This document shows positions 1-8,018 of a stretch of 64,000 nucleotides of DNA, piece after piece; within the stretch, counting starts at the first letter, position 1; the number at the start of each line of letters is the position of its first letter. The position numbers and the translations under genes were made by a program. Source of the stretch: Novosphingobium aureum (lineage in GTDB: Bacteria > Pseudomonadota > Alphaproteobacteria > Sphingomonadales > Sphingomonadaceae). The notes beneath the pieces are model-generated. The model saw only the letters and a program-made list of their open reading frames with translations, had not been told where the DNA came from and ran no database searches. The DNA lies in NCBI RefSeq assembly GCF_015865035.1, contig NZ_JADZGI010000001.1:806001-870000 (forward strand), given 5' to 3'.

Positions 1-869
1 TGGGGCAGGCGCACCCACGAGAACGAGGGATTGATCGCGGGCAGCATGTCGTCGCTGCCGATCCGGTCGTGGTCCCTGATGCCCGCCGCGATCGAGACGA
101 CATGGCCGCGGATCGGCGCGTCCTCGCCCATGGCATGGATCAGCGCCTTCTGGCCGAGGTGGACGTGGGGCAGCTTGGTTTCCTCGAAGTAGCCCTCGAC
201 GCGCAGGCTCGCCGTATCGACGAGCGCGAGCACCGCATCGCCTGCCTCGACGTAGTTGCCGACGCGCAGGTTGATGTCGGAGAGGTAGCCGTCGACCGGG
301 GCCACCACCCGCGTGCGCGCGAGATCGAGCCGCGCCAGCTCGAGCGCGTTGCGCGCGGCGGCGAGGCGCGCCTTCGCTTCGCCGACTTGCGCCTCGGCCT
401 CGCCGCGCGCCGCCTCGAGTTCGCCTGCGCGGGTCTGCGAGCGCTGGCGCTCCTCGCTCGGCAGCAGTTCGCCAAGGCCGGTGTCGCGCGCTTCCTCGCG
501 GCGGGCCTCGGCAAGGCTGACGCCGGCGCGCCGGGCGGAGAAGCGGGCACTCTCGAGCTGCGCCTGCGCCTGCTGCACCGCGACCTCGGCCTCGTGCAGC
601 GCGATGGTATAGCGCGCGTGGTCGATCTCGAAGAGGATGTCGCCGCGGCGGACCTTCTGGTCGTGGTCGAAGTGGACCGCGGTGACGAGCCCGCCCACGT
701 CGGGCGCGACCTGCACTACGTCGGCGCGGATACGCCCGTCGCGCGTCCAGGGATCGGACTGGTAATAGGTGAAGACCGAGCGCCCGGCCCAGAGCGCGAC
801 CAGCACGAGGGCGCAGGTCAGCGCGATCGAGACCAGCTTGCGGCGACGTTCGGCGGTACCAGGGGTCAT
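1..869 (-). CDS. HlyD-family efflux periplasmic adaptor (AaeA/EmrA-like), partial
   Basis: This is a membrane-fusion (adaptor) protein that links an inner-membrane pump to the cell exterior, probably for aromatic or other organic acids. The ATG at 869 opens a frame that runs off the left edge, so the C-terminus is missing (289 codons visible). The N-terminus has one membrane anchor (about residues 11-30, SIALTCALVLVALWAGR). A lipoyl-like half follows (VAPDVGGLVTAVHFDHDQKV), then a long Ala/Glu/Arg-rich coiled-coil hairpin, then the second lipoyl half (VVAPVDGYLSDINLRVGNYV). It starts 3 bases after the DUF1656 gene, so the three genes form one operon. The family and operon partners (AaeX, AaeB) are well known; the substrate is inferred. 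Confidence 0.9.
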   Translation of the reverse strand, partial: MTPGTAERRRKLVSIALTCALVLVALWAGRSVFTYYQSDPWTRDGRIRADVVQVAPDVGGLVTAVHFDHDQKVRRGDILFEIDHARYTIALHEAEVAVQQAQAQLESARFSARRAGVSLAEARREEARDTGLGELLPSEERQRSQTRAGELEAARGEAEAQVGEAKARLAAARNALELARLDLARTRVVAPVDGYLSDINLRVGNYVEAGDAVLALVDTASLRVEGYFEETKLPHVHLGQKALIHAMGEDAPIRGHVVSIAAGIRDHDRIGSDDMLPAINPSFSWVRLP

Positions 870-872
870 GGG

Positions 873-1088
873 TCAGTGTCCGGCGAGCAGGGGTGGGAGG
901 AGGTGGACCAGCATGGCCCAGACGACGACGAAGAGTGCGGTGTCGAACAGTACCGCGTGCCAGATCCAGCGGTAGAGGCGCAGCGCGGAGAGCAGGCGAT
1001 GGATCACGAAGGTGAGGACGAGCGCGATCAGGCCGTCGACCGGGGCGGCGGCGACGTAGATCACGCCGAACAGGTAGTCTGCGGTCAT
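873..1088 (-). CDS. DUF1656 family small membrane protein (AaeX-like)
   Basis: This is a 71-residue inner-membrane protein with two hydrophobic segments (about residues 5-28 and 43-66). It matches the size and position of AaeX/DUF1656 proteins, which sit between FUSC permeases and HlyD adaptors. Its ATG overlaps the stop of the FUSC gene as ATGA (1085-1088), indicating translational coupling. The biochemical role of DUF1656 is not established; by context it is an accessory part of the efflux pump. Confidence 0.85.
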   Translation of the reverse strand: MTADYLFGVIYVAAAPVDGLIALVLTFVIHRLLSALRLYRWIWHAVLFDTALFVVVWAMLVHLLPPLLAGH

Positions 1089-3034
1089 GCCGGGCGCTCG
1101 CTATGAAAGTCCGGGCTGCGAAAGTCGGGCGCATCGGGAAACAGGTTGCGGCGCAGCGCGACGAGCGCGGCGAGGCCCTCGGCGGGATCGGCGCCGAGGA
1201 TCTCGCCCGAGAGACCCTGCCTGTGTTCCGGCTTGCCGAGCATCAGGCGCAGCGCCGTGTCGATGCGGGCAAGCAGGCGGGCAGGGGGCGGCGCGATGGC
1301 GTGGCCCGTGTCGCGATAGGCGCGTGCGACGTCGCGCAGCACGCGCGCAAGTGCGAGCGCGAGCTTGCGTTCGACCTGCGTGCGCAAGTGCTGGAGGGTG
1401 ACGATGTTCACCGCCACGCGTACCTCGCGCAGGCTGGACGTGGCCGTCTCCATGTGCGCCTCGTTCCTGTCGCCAAGCCGCTGGGTGATGAGCGCGAGGC
1501 GGTCGGTCACCCGTCCCAGCATCGTCACCGGGCTCGGCGGGGCGGAGGCCGAGGCAAGGGCGACGAGGTCGCGGCGCAGGCGCACGCGCAGCCGGGCGAT
1601 GATCGTGTCGACGCCCGCGCTGCGCAAGGTGGCCGTCACGCTGGCCGCGACCAGCAGCCCCAGGACCTGCCCTGCGTTGGCATTGATGAAGCGGGCAAGG
1701 TTGGCGTGAAAGCTCTCCTGCAGTGCCAGCGCATTGGCGAAGCCGAGCATGGCGGCCGAGCCCATCATGCCAAGGCGCGGGTGGGGGATGATCCAGCCCG
1801 CGACGAGCAGCGTGGGGGCAAGCATGACCGCGAGCGGGATGAAGCCGTCGATCGGCGGCAGCAGCACGAAGAGATAGAAGCACGCGACCGGAAGCGCGGC
1901 GAGCAGCGCGCCGCCGAAGCGCAGGATCATCGGCACCGGGTTGTCGAGCGCGGCGAAGAGGCAGCAGAACACCCCGGCCATCATCGCCGAGATGCCTCCG
2001 TCCGCCCAGCCGGTGCCGATCCAGATCGCGCAGCACACGAGGATCGACAGCGTCGCGGCAAGGCCTGCGAGCAGCGCGAGGCGCCAGTCGGCGTGGAGCG
2101 CGATGGCACGCCGGCTCTCGAGCCGGGTGACGGGGCTTGGCAAGCTGCGGTCTTCCAGGTGAGCAAGGATCGCATCGCATTCGCCCAGCAGCCGCGCGGT
2201 CTGTGCCTCGCGTACGGCGTGGCTGCGCGCGAGCAGGGCGCGCCATTCGGGGCTCGCGTCCGCCCGCTCGCCCAGATCGGTCAGCGCGCGCTGGCGGTCG
2301 GCCAGCCCCGAAAGCGCGGGCAGCAGCAGCAGCATGCGGCGCAGCATGGCCTGGACCGAGGCGCTGGCATCGCGCCAGTGCGAGGTGTCGAAGGGCACGT
2401 GGCTGGCCATGATGACGCAGTCCATCGCGTCCTGCGCCAGCTGGCGACGGCCGTCGCGCGGATCGCTGCTGCCATCGTTGGCGAGGATGTCGGCGCGCCA
2501 TTCGCGCGCGTCGCGGCACCACAGGGCAAGGCGGCGCCCGAGCGTCTCGCCTACCGAGCGCGGCCACAGCAGGCTGTGGGTGAGCGTGGCGCAGGTGATC
2601 CCCAGCACGATCTCGGTCACGCGCGCGGCCGCGATGTCGAATACCGCCTCGGGCCGGTCGACTGCGGGAAACCCGACGAGGATCGCGGTATAGCCTGCGA
2701 GCATCATCGTATAGGCGCGCGGCGAGCGGTCGAGCAGCGAGACCGCGAGCGTCGCGCCGACCCACAGCGCGAGCGCGAGGCACAGCAGGACCGGCCAGTC
2801 GACCAGAACCGGCACCAGCGCAACCGCGACCGTGGCGCCGACGAAGGTGCCAAGCACGCGGTAGATCGCCTTGCTGCGGGTCGCCCCCGAGAGCGGGCTC
2901 GAGACGATGTAGGCCGTGGTCATCGCCCAGAACGGCATCGGCAGGCCGACCCACAGCGTGATCCACAAGGCCATCAGCGCGGCCAGCGCGGTCTTGGCGG
3001 AGAAGAGGCAGGCCTGCCAGCGGGCCGAGATCAT
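1085..3034 (-). CDS. FUSC family efflux permease (AaeB/YccS-like)
   Basis: This is a 649-residue inner-membrane transporter of the fusaric-acid-resistance (FUSC) family. The N-terminal membrane bundle (about residues 10-160) includes the stretch LPMPFWAMTTAYIVSSPLSG. A soluble helical region follows, then a second membrane bundle (about residues 325-480), then a cytoplasmic tail, which is the usual two-half FUSC layout. I chose the ATG at 3034 (MISARWQAC) because GGAAAG lies about 8 bases upstream and the protein then begins like its family; an upstream in-frame start at 3196 would add 54 unlikely residues. It heads an operon with DUF1656 and HlyD genes and is divergent from a LysR regulator. 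Export of hydroxybenzoate-type acids is a family-based guess. Confidence 0.88.
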   Translation of the reverse strand: MISARWQACLFSAKTALAALMALWITLWVGLPMPFWAMTTAYIVSSPLSGATRSKAIYRVLGTFVGATVAVALVPVLVDWPVLLCLALALWVGATLAVSLLDRSPRAYTMMLAGYTAILVGFPAVDRPEAVFDIAAARVTEIVLGITCATLTHSLLWPRSVGETLGRRLALWCRDAREWRADILANDGSSDPRDGRRQLAQDAMDCVIMASHVPFDTSHWRDASASVQAMLRRMLLLLPALSGLADRQRALTDLGERADASPEWRALLARSHAVREAQTARLLGECDAILAHLEDRSLPSPVTRLESRRAIALHADWRLALLAGLAATLSILVCCAIWIGTGWADGGISAMMAGVFCCLFAALDNPVPMILRFGGALLAALPVACFYLFVLLPPIDGFIPLAVMLAPTLLVAGWIIPHPRLGMMGSAAMLGFANALALQESFHANLARFINANAGQVLGLLVAASVTATLRSAGVDTIIARLRVRLRRDLVALASASAPPSPVTMLGRVTDRLALITQRLGDRNEAHMETATSSLREVRVAVNIVTLQHLRTQVERKLALALARVLRDVARAYRDTGHAIAPPPARLLARIDTALRLMLGKPEHRQGLSGEILGADPAEGLAALVALRRNLFPDAPDFRSPDFHSERPA

Positions 3035-3216
3035 GAGTTGCTTTCCAGCGCGCGAGAACGGGTCGGTGGCGGCAGGCAGGACTGTCGTTGCACGGTGCCC
3101 TTCGTGGACCGGCAAACCGGCGCGGGGGCATCCGGAAAGGACCCGGTCGCACGAAGGGCCTGCGCGCAATAGGCGCGATGGTGACCCAAGGCTCATTAGA
3201 TGATTTGGATGTTTCG

Positions 3217-3230
3217 ATAAGATATCTTAT
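3217..3230. promoter_or_regulatory. 14-bp perfect palindrome, probable LysR operator
   Basis: The sequence ATAAGATATCTTAT is its own reverse complement. It lies in the 208-bp gap between the divergent FUSC operon and the LysR gene, 12 bases before the LysR ATG. LysR regulators usually bind dyads in such gaps and autoregulate. The position so close to the start codon suits autorepression. Binding is inferred. Confidence 0.5.
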
Positions 3231-3242
3231 GGATGAGTCGCC

Positions 3243-4145
3243 ATGGCACTCCTGCAACTGCGCAGCTTCGTCGAGGTCTATCGCCAGCGCTCGCTCAGCG
3301 GCGCGGCGCGCAGCCTCGGCCTGACCCAACCCGCGATCTCGCAGCACATCGCCGCGCTCGAGGCGGCGATCGGCCATCCGCTCTTCGTGCGTCATGCCAA
3401 GGGCGTGACACCCACGATCGTTGCCGAGGAAATGGCCAGCGGCATCGGCGACAGTCTCGACATGGCCGAGGCGGTGCTGGCGCGTGCGCGGGCGCGCTCG
3501 GCGGACCTGACCGGGATCGTGCGGATAATGGGGCAGGCCGACTTTCTTGCCGAGATCGTCGTGCCCGGTCTCCTGCCACTCGTGCGCCGCGGCATGCAGA
3601 TCCGCTTCACCGCCGCCGACCGCGCGCAGATGGCCGCAGCGGTGCTCGCGGGGGAGTGCGACCTGGCGATCTCGGCCTACCCGCTGGACGACCGGCGCGT
3701 GCGCAGCGAGGTGGTGCACGAGGAGGGCCTGCACGCAGTGGCAGCTCCCGAAGTCGTGGCACGGATCATGGCAGCGCCCGACCTTGCCCATGCATTGCAG
3801 AACGAGCCGGTGCTCGCCTTCAACCTGGAACAACAACTGATCGGCGCTTGGTTCGAGGCTAACGGTCTGGCGCGTGAGCCGCTGACGAGCGCGGTGGTCG
3901 GGCAGGACCTGCGCTGCCTGCAGGGGCTGGCGATGCGCGGCTTCGGCTGGTGCGTGCTGCCGAGTTACTTGTGCGACGCGCACCTTGCCGCGGGCGATCT
4001 CGTCGAGATCACGGCCCCGCGCGAGACGCCGGTCAACCGTTACCACATGATCTGGACGCCGCGATCGCTGCGCGAACCGCGTGTCGCGCTGGTCCACGCG
4101 GAGATACGTACGATGTTCCGCGAGCTACCGGATGGACGCGGCTGA
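3243..4145 (+). CDS. LysR-family transcriptional regulator of the efflux operon
   Basis: This 300-residue DNA-binding regulator has an N-terminal winged helix-turn-helix (residues 3-60; LSGAARSLGLTQPAISQHIA is the recognition region) followed by a periplasmic-binding-like effector domain with the usual LysR pattern (ECDLAISAYPLDD; QDLRCLQGLAMRGFGWCVLP). It is divergent from the FUSC/DUF1656/HlyD operon, the classic AaeR/aaeXAB arrangement, so it probably senses the pump substrate. GGATGAG just upstream of the ATG could serve as the ribosome binding site. The effector is unknown. Confidence 0.92.
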   Translation: MALLQLRSFVEVYRQRSLSGAARSLGLTQPAISQHIAALEAAIGHPLFVRHAKGVTPTIVAEEMASGIGDSLDMAEAVLARARARSADLTGIVRIMGQADFLAEIVVPGLLPLVRRGMQIRFTAADRAQMAAAVLAGECDLAISAYPLDDRRVRSEVVHEEGLHAVAAPEVVARIMAAPDLAHALQNEPVLAFNLEQQLIGAWFEANGLAREPLTSAVVGQDLRCLQGLAMRGFGWCVLPSYLCDAHLAAGDLVEITAPRETPVNRYHMIWTPRSLREPRVALVHAEIRTMFRELPDGRG

Positions 4146-4186
4146 TGGCGACAGACAAATGCCTGAATGACTTTACGTAATCTTCA

Positions 4187-4205
4187 TTGAATCACGATTA
4201 ACCAG
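4187..4205 (+). promoter_or_regulatory. CtrA-like box upstream of the Tad genes
   Basis: TTGA-N7-TTAACC (TTGAATCACGATTAACC) differs by one base from the CtrA consensus TTAA-N7-TTAA and ends about 40 bases before the TadG-like start codon. CtrA is the cell-cycle response regulator of alphaproteobacteria and commonly controls flagellar and Tad pilus genes. The match is visible; the function is inferred. Confidence 0.45.
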
Positions 4206-4241
4206 CCTTCGCATTTTCTCGTTAGGGCAAGTCGCGGGGCC

Positions 4242-5768
4242 ATGGACGTGGGTTTAATGTCGATCATTCGCCGCCTGCTGGGCGAGCGGGATGGCAACGT
4301 CATGCTGCTGACCGCAGCTGCGGTGATTCCGCTGCTTGCGATCATCGGTGGCGGGGTCGACATGAGCGTTGCCTACCTCGTGCGGGGCAAGCTGCAGAAC
4401 GCGTGTGACGCGGGTGCGCTGGCCGGTCGTCAGATCATGGACGGTGCCGACTGGGACAGGACGTCCAGGGAGGAGGCCGAGCGCTTCTTCCATTTCAACT
4501 TCCCCGACGGCCTGCTCGGTACCCGCGACGTCAGCTTCGAGATCGCGCCGGGCGAGGATGACGACAACGAGCTGGTCGGCGTTGCGCGCGCTGTGGTGCC
4601 GATGTCGGTGATGCGCGTGTTCGGCTACAACCAGGCCGACATCGAGGTGAACTGCAACGCCAAGCGCGACATGGGACACAACGATGTCATGCTGGTGCTC
4701 GACGTGACCGGGTCGATGAACGACCGGCCCAGCGCCGGCGGAGCGACCAAGATCGCGCGGCTGCGCAGCGGGGCCATGGGCCTGTACCGTGCACTGGACG
4801 ACGACAACGGTTCGGTCACGCGCTTCGGGATCATGCCCTATTCGCATACCGTCAACGTTGGCCGTTCGCTGATGAACAAGGACATCGTCAAGGAACAGCC
4901 CTACGTTCATGTAGAGCGCAACTGCTATTATTATAATGGCCGTCAATATTGCTATAACAACTATACGACGAAATGGGTCAACATAAACGAGTCTTCGTGG
5001 AATATCGGCAAGGGTGGCGGTAGTACCGGAGGCAATACGCAGAACTTCCGTACCAGCGGCGACGGCTGCATCGAGGAACGCCCCTCGATCGGGCATGATC
5101 AGGATCCCTACGAGATCGAGGATACCGTCACGCGCGCCGACGTCGACACCCGCGCGGGCAACGCCGGCAACCAGCCCGAACTGCAGTTCGGACGCTACGA
5201 TCCGGGCGTGCAGGAAGCAGAGACCCAGTCGGGCTGTCCTTCCGAGGCCTCGACCATGCAGCCCTATGCTTCCGAAAGCGCGTTCCAGACCGCGATCAAC
5301 AATGCCACGGTGCGGGTGACCGGCGGCACCTACCACGATATCGGTATGCTGTGGGGCCTGCGTTTCATCTCGCGCACGGGTTTCTACGCCGACGACAACC
5401 CGACAGAGCGCGACGGCATCCCGGTACGCCAGCACATCGTGTTCATGACCGACGGCAAGCTCGACACCGACGATGCCAGCGGTCGCAACGATCTCTACAG
5501 TGCCTTCGGGCTGCAGCGCTTCCAGGGGCGTGTGCAGGGCTCGGGCGCGATCCGCACGCGCCATATCAACCGCTTCAACTCGATCTGCACTCTGGCCAAG
5601 TCGATGAGCGTGACGATCTGGGTCATTGCCCTCGACGTCACCGACACCGATGACATCGAACCGTGCGCGACCAGTTCGGCCCAGTTCTACACCAGCGACG
5701 GGTCCGATCTCGAGCAGATCTTCGAGGACATCGGGCGTGGCATCGGCAACCTGAGGCTGACACGATGA
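4242..5768 (+). CDS. TadG-like pilus assembly protein with von Willebrand A domain
   Basis: This is a 508-residue envelope protein. Residues 18-40 (DGNVMLLTAAAVIPLLAIIGG) form the single N-terminal membrane helix typical of Tad pseudopilin-related TadG/TadE proteins, and LQNACDAGALAG follows as in TadG. A vWA domain starts near residue 148, with a metal-site-like motif DVTGSM (154-159) in place of DxSxS and a later HIVFMTDGKLD. A Tyr/Cys-rich insert (NCYYYNGRQYCYNNY) is coded by unusually AT-rich DNA at about 4921-4980. The start may be the ATG at 4242 or the one at 4257. The stop overlaps the next gene as ATGA. No tad ATPase, secretin or major pilin gene is nearby. Role: surface assembly or adhesion, inferred. 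Confidence 0.85.
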   Translation: MDVGLMSIIRRLLGERDGNVMLLTAAAVIPLLAIIGGGVDMSVAYLVRGKLQNACDAGALAGRQIMDGADWDRTSREEAERFFHFNFPDGLLGTRDVSFEIAPGEDDDNELVGVARAVVPMSVMRVFGYNQADIEVNCNAKRDMGHNDVMLVLDVTGSMNDRPSAGGATKIARLRSGAMGLYRALDDDNGSVTRFGIMPYSHTVNVGRSLMNKDIVKEQPYVHVERNCYYYNGRQYCYNNYTTKWVNINESSWNIGKGGGSTGGNTQNFRTSGDGCIEERPSIGHDQDPYEIEDTVTRADVDTRAGNAGNQPELQFGRYDPGVQEAETQSGCPSEASTMQPYASESAFQTAINNATVRVTGGTYHDIGMLWGLRFISRTGFYADDNPTERDGIPVRQHIVFMTDGKLDTDDASGRNDLYSAFGLQRFQGRVQGSGAIRTRHINRFNSICTLAKSMSVTIWVIALDVTDTDDIEPCATSSAQFYTSDGSDLEQIFEDIGRGIGNLRLTR

Positions 5769-6403
5769 TGGCCTTGTGCCGGGTGGCGCGCAGCACCCGC
5801 CGGTTGGGACGCGACACCCGCGGCGTGACCGTCGTCGAGTTCGCGCTGCTCATCGGTCCATTGGCCGTTCTGCTCGCCGGAGCGTTCGACCTGACTTATC
5901 GCTCCTACGTGCTTTCGGTGCTGCAGGGGACCTTGTCCGATGCCGCGCGGCGCGCCTCGGTGGAAGACCCCGCCTTCATGGCCGATGGCGACACCACCGA
6001 AGAGCGGATCAAGGCCCAGATCCGGGACCGGCTTTCCGCGATCGCGCCAGGCGCGGACCCACAGGTCTCGATCAGCAACTATTACGAGTTCAGCGGCATC
6101 GGCAATGCCGAGAAAATCATGACCGACGTCAACGGCAACGGCCGGTTCGACTATGACGACGGTGACTGCTGGCAGGATGCCAACGGCAATGGCCGCTTCG
6201 ATCTCGACGCCGGGCGCGAGGGGCTGGGCGGGGCCAACGATGTCGCCTTCTACCAGGTGACGATGCAGATCGACCGGCTGCTCCCCAGTCACCTGTTCCT
6301 CGGCGGCGAACCGCGCGAGACGCTCAGCGCGCAGACCGCCTTTCGCAACCAGCCTTACAGTTCGCAGGCCGTGCCTGCGGTGCTGTGCGGGGTGGCTTCG
6401 TGA
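5765..6403 (+). CDS. TadE-like protein with calcium-loop-like repeats
   Basis: This 212-residue protein has an N-terminal TadE segment: GVTVVEFALLIGPLAVLLAG (20-39) is the membrane helix with the conserved Glu used by Tad pseudopilins. At 121-131 and 138-148 it carries two near-identical loops, DVNGNGRFDYD and DANGNGRFDLD, resembling EF-hand or dockerin calcium loops (DxNxNG...D). I chose the start at 5765 because it overlaps the preceding stop (ATGA); a longer frame upstream is the shadow of the TadG gene. It is translationally coupled to the genes on both sides. The calcium-binding idea is inferred from the Asp/Asn spacing. Confidence 0.83.
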   Translation: MMALCRVARSTRRLGRDTRGVTVVEFALLIGPLAVLLAGAFDLTYRSYVLSVLQGTLSDAARRASVEDPAFMADGDTTEERIKAQIRDRLSAIAPGADPQVSISNYYEFSGIGNAEKIMTDVNGNGRFDYDDGDCWQDANGNGRFDLDAGREGLGGANDVAFYQVTMQIDRLLPSHLFLGGEPRETLSAQTAFRNQPYSSQAVPAVLCGVAS

Positions 6404-7059
6404 CGATCCGGGGCGTCGTGGATCTCGAGCGGCGGCTTCGCGCCTTGCGTTGCCTTGCGGCGGACCGGCGCGGCCTGGCCTTCGTCGAGTTCGCACTGGT
6501 CCTGCCATTGTTCCTGCTGGTGCTGTGTTCGGGGCTCGAGATCGCCAACTACGCCCGTGCGCAGCTGCGCGTGAGCGAGATGGCGATGGCCGTCGCCGAC
6601 AATGCCGGACGCGTCATGGGCGGGATCGACGAGGCCAATGTCCACGAGGTCTTTGCAGGCGCCGATGCGATCGGCGAGGGGATCGACTTTGCGCAGAACG
6701 GGCGTCTCGTCCTTTCCTCGGTCGAGAGCAACGGGCGCAACGGCCGCGACCGCGGCCAGATGATCCGCTGGCAGCGCTGCTGGGGCGAGGGAGACTTCGC
6801 ACCGGCCTACGGCGGCGAGGGCAAGGGGCGTGACGACGGCAGCCTTGCCGACGGACTTGGTCCCGAAGGCAAGACCATCGGCGCCGCGAACGGAACCGCG
6901 ATCATGTTCGTCGAGGCGAGCTACGCCTACCAGCCCCTGATCCTTGGCGCCTTCTTCGACGATACGCCGATCCGCTACGAAAGCGCATTCAACGTGCGCG
7001 GCCGCGAGAACCAGCAACTGACCAACGTGCAGCGCCTGACAAAGATGGACTGCGACTGA
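6400..7059 (+). CDS. TadE-like pilus assembly protein
   Basis: This is the second TadE-family protein of the set, about 219 residues. The helix FVEFALVLPLFLLVLCSGLE is the canonical TadE N-terminal segment with a conserved Glu; a soluble periplasmic domain with one Cys pair (RCWGE near the middle and the C-terminal MDCD) follows. The GTG at 6400 overlaps the previous stop (GTGA) and gives the tightest coupling; an ATG at 6385 is an alternative. It is the last gene of the three-gene operon. TadE-like proteins are processed minor pseudopilins in complete tad loci; which machine this one serves is unknown because the rest of the locus is not in the window. Confidence 0.82.
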   Translation: MTIRGVVDLERRLRALRCLAADRRGLAFVEFALVLPLFLLVLCSGLEIANYARAQLRVSEMAMAVADNAGRVMGGIDEANVHEVFAGADAIGEGIDFAQNGRLVLSSVESNGRNGRDRGQMIRWQRCWGEGDFAPAYGGEGKGRDDGSLADGLGPEGKTIGAANGTAIMFVEASYAYQPLILGAFFDDTPIRYESAFNVRGRENQQLTNVQRLTKMDCD

Positions 7060-7074
7060 GCTGCGGCTGTACTG

Positions 7075-7833
7075 TCAGAAGTAGGTTCGTAGCCCTATTG
7101 CGATGGTGTGCGCTTTGAGCGAGCCGATATCGACGGATGCGTCTTCGTATCCCGGATCCTGATAGTATTTCCAGCCGTCCGAACCGCTGAACCGGTAATC
7201 GAGCGTGGCCATGATCCCGGGACTGATGGCCCCGGCAATGCCAGCTCCCAGTTCCCATCGGAATGTCGTCTTGCTATCCTTGCCATCGTAGTAGTGAAGC
7301 CGGTTGCTGGCAAAACCGATGCCACCGCCCACGTAGGGCTCGACCGGCAGGCTGGTTTCGATATCCAGCCAGGCGGATGCCATCGCCGCGAAGGTCCTGA
7401 TCGAGGTGTCCTCGAAAGCTGCCTTGAACCCGTTGTCCGTGCTCGTGCAATCGGCGATGTAGGTGCATGCGGTCAGGATTTCATCGTTCGTGAGTGGCGC
7501 GCCGTTCCGGGCGGTAAAGGTGCCGGTCTTGATGTCGCTCTTGGTGTAGGAGGCGGTGATTTCGCCGCGGATCATCCCGATGTCGTAGCCGAGGCCGCCA
7601 GCAATCTCGATCGAACTGTCGCGGTTCAATTTGCCGTTGATGTAGTCGTCACCGTAAAAGACGGTGTCAGTGTCGTACAGGTCGGTCTCGATGGTCGTTT
7701 TGGGGTCTTGAGGCAGATGCAGTCCGAACCTGACGTGGCCATAGAAGCCTTCCTCGGTCGCAGCCATCGCCGGAGCTGAAGGTAGGAAGGCGGCTGCACA
7801 AATTGCGCAAAAGACAATATTATATTGCATCAT
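7075..7833 (-). CDS. Outer-membrane beta-barrel protein (opacity/OmpW-like)
   Basis: This 252-residue protein has a signal peptide (FCAICAAAFLPSAPAMA, cleavage after AMA) and then alternating amphipathic strands ending in an aromatic residue (IAIGLRTYF), the C-terminal signature of outer-membrane barrels. Phrases such as EPYVGGGIGFASNR and ATLDYRFSG are typical of the opacity-like OMP beta-barrel superfamily. The ATG at 7833 was chosen because GGAGGA lies 7 bases upstream; an in-frame GTG just before and an ATG just after are alternatives. It faces the TadE operon tail to tail and lies downstream of FecR with its own AT-rich promoter. The ligand is unknown. Confidence 0.75.
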   Translation of the reverse strand: MMQYNIVFCAICAAAFLPSAPAMAATEEGFYGHVRFGLHLPQDPKTTIETDLYDTDTVFYGDDYINGKLNRDSSIEIAGGLGYDIGMIRGEITASYTKSDIKTGTFTARNGAPLTNDEILTACTYIADCTSTDNGFKAAFEDTSIRTFAAMASAWLDIETSLPVEPYVGGGIGFASNRLHYYDGKDSKTTFRWELGAGIAGAISPGIMATLDYRFSGSDGWKYYQDPGYEDASVDIGSLKAHTIAIGLRTYF

Positions 7834-7842
7834 CACAACTCC

Positions 7843-8018
7843 TCCCGCTTTTTGGGCGTGTTATCTAACGGGATTATTGTGCGGCAATAATTCAAATAAT
7901 ATGCTTACAATAAAGTATTATATTAATTCGATTGCATTGAATGAATTGTTCAATCTTTTTAATTTTGCATTTTCACGGGCAGCTTTGCGGTAACCCGAAA
8001 GTATAATGGATCCTGGGC
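7843..8018 (-). promoter_or_regulatory. AT-rich promoter region of the outer-membrane protein gene
   Basis: This 176-bp gap is far more AT-rich than its surroundings. Read on the minus strand it contains a perfect TATAAT (7917-7922), about 80 bases before the OMP start, with several T-rich candidates for a -35 element. It also contains the strong GGAGGA ribosome binding site of the gene. It suggests expression independent of fecR. Confidence 0.5.

Noticed and set aside
69..1106. A long plus-strand open frame opposite the HlyD and DUF1656 genes.
   Set aside because: High GC creates long antisense frames; the minus-strand genes have clear families, membrane patterns and ATGA coupling.
1101..4097. 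A nearly 1000-codon minus-strand frame across the FUSC and LysR genes.
   Set aside because: Its translation is Arg/His-rich low-complexity protein with no motif; both real genes lie in other frames.
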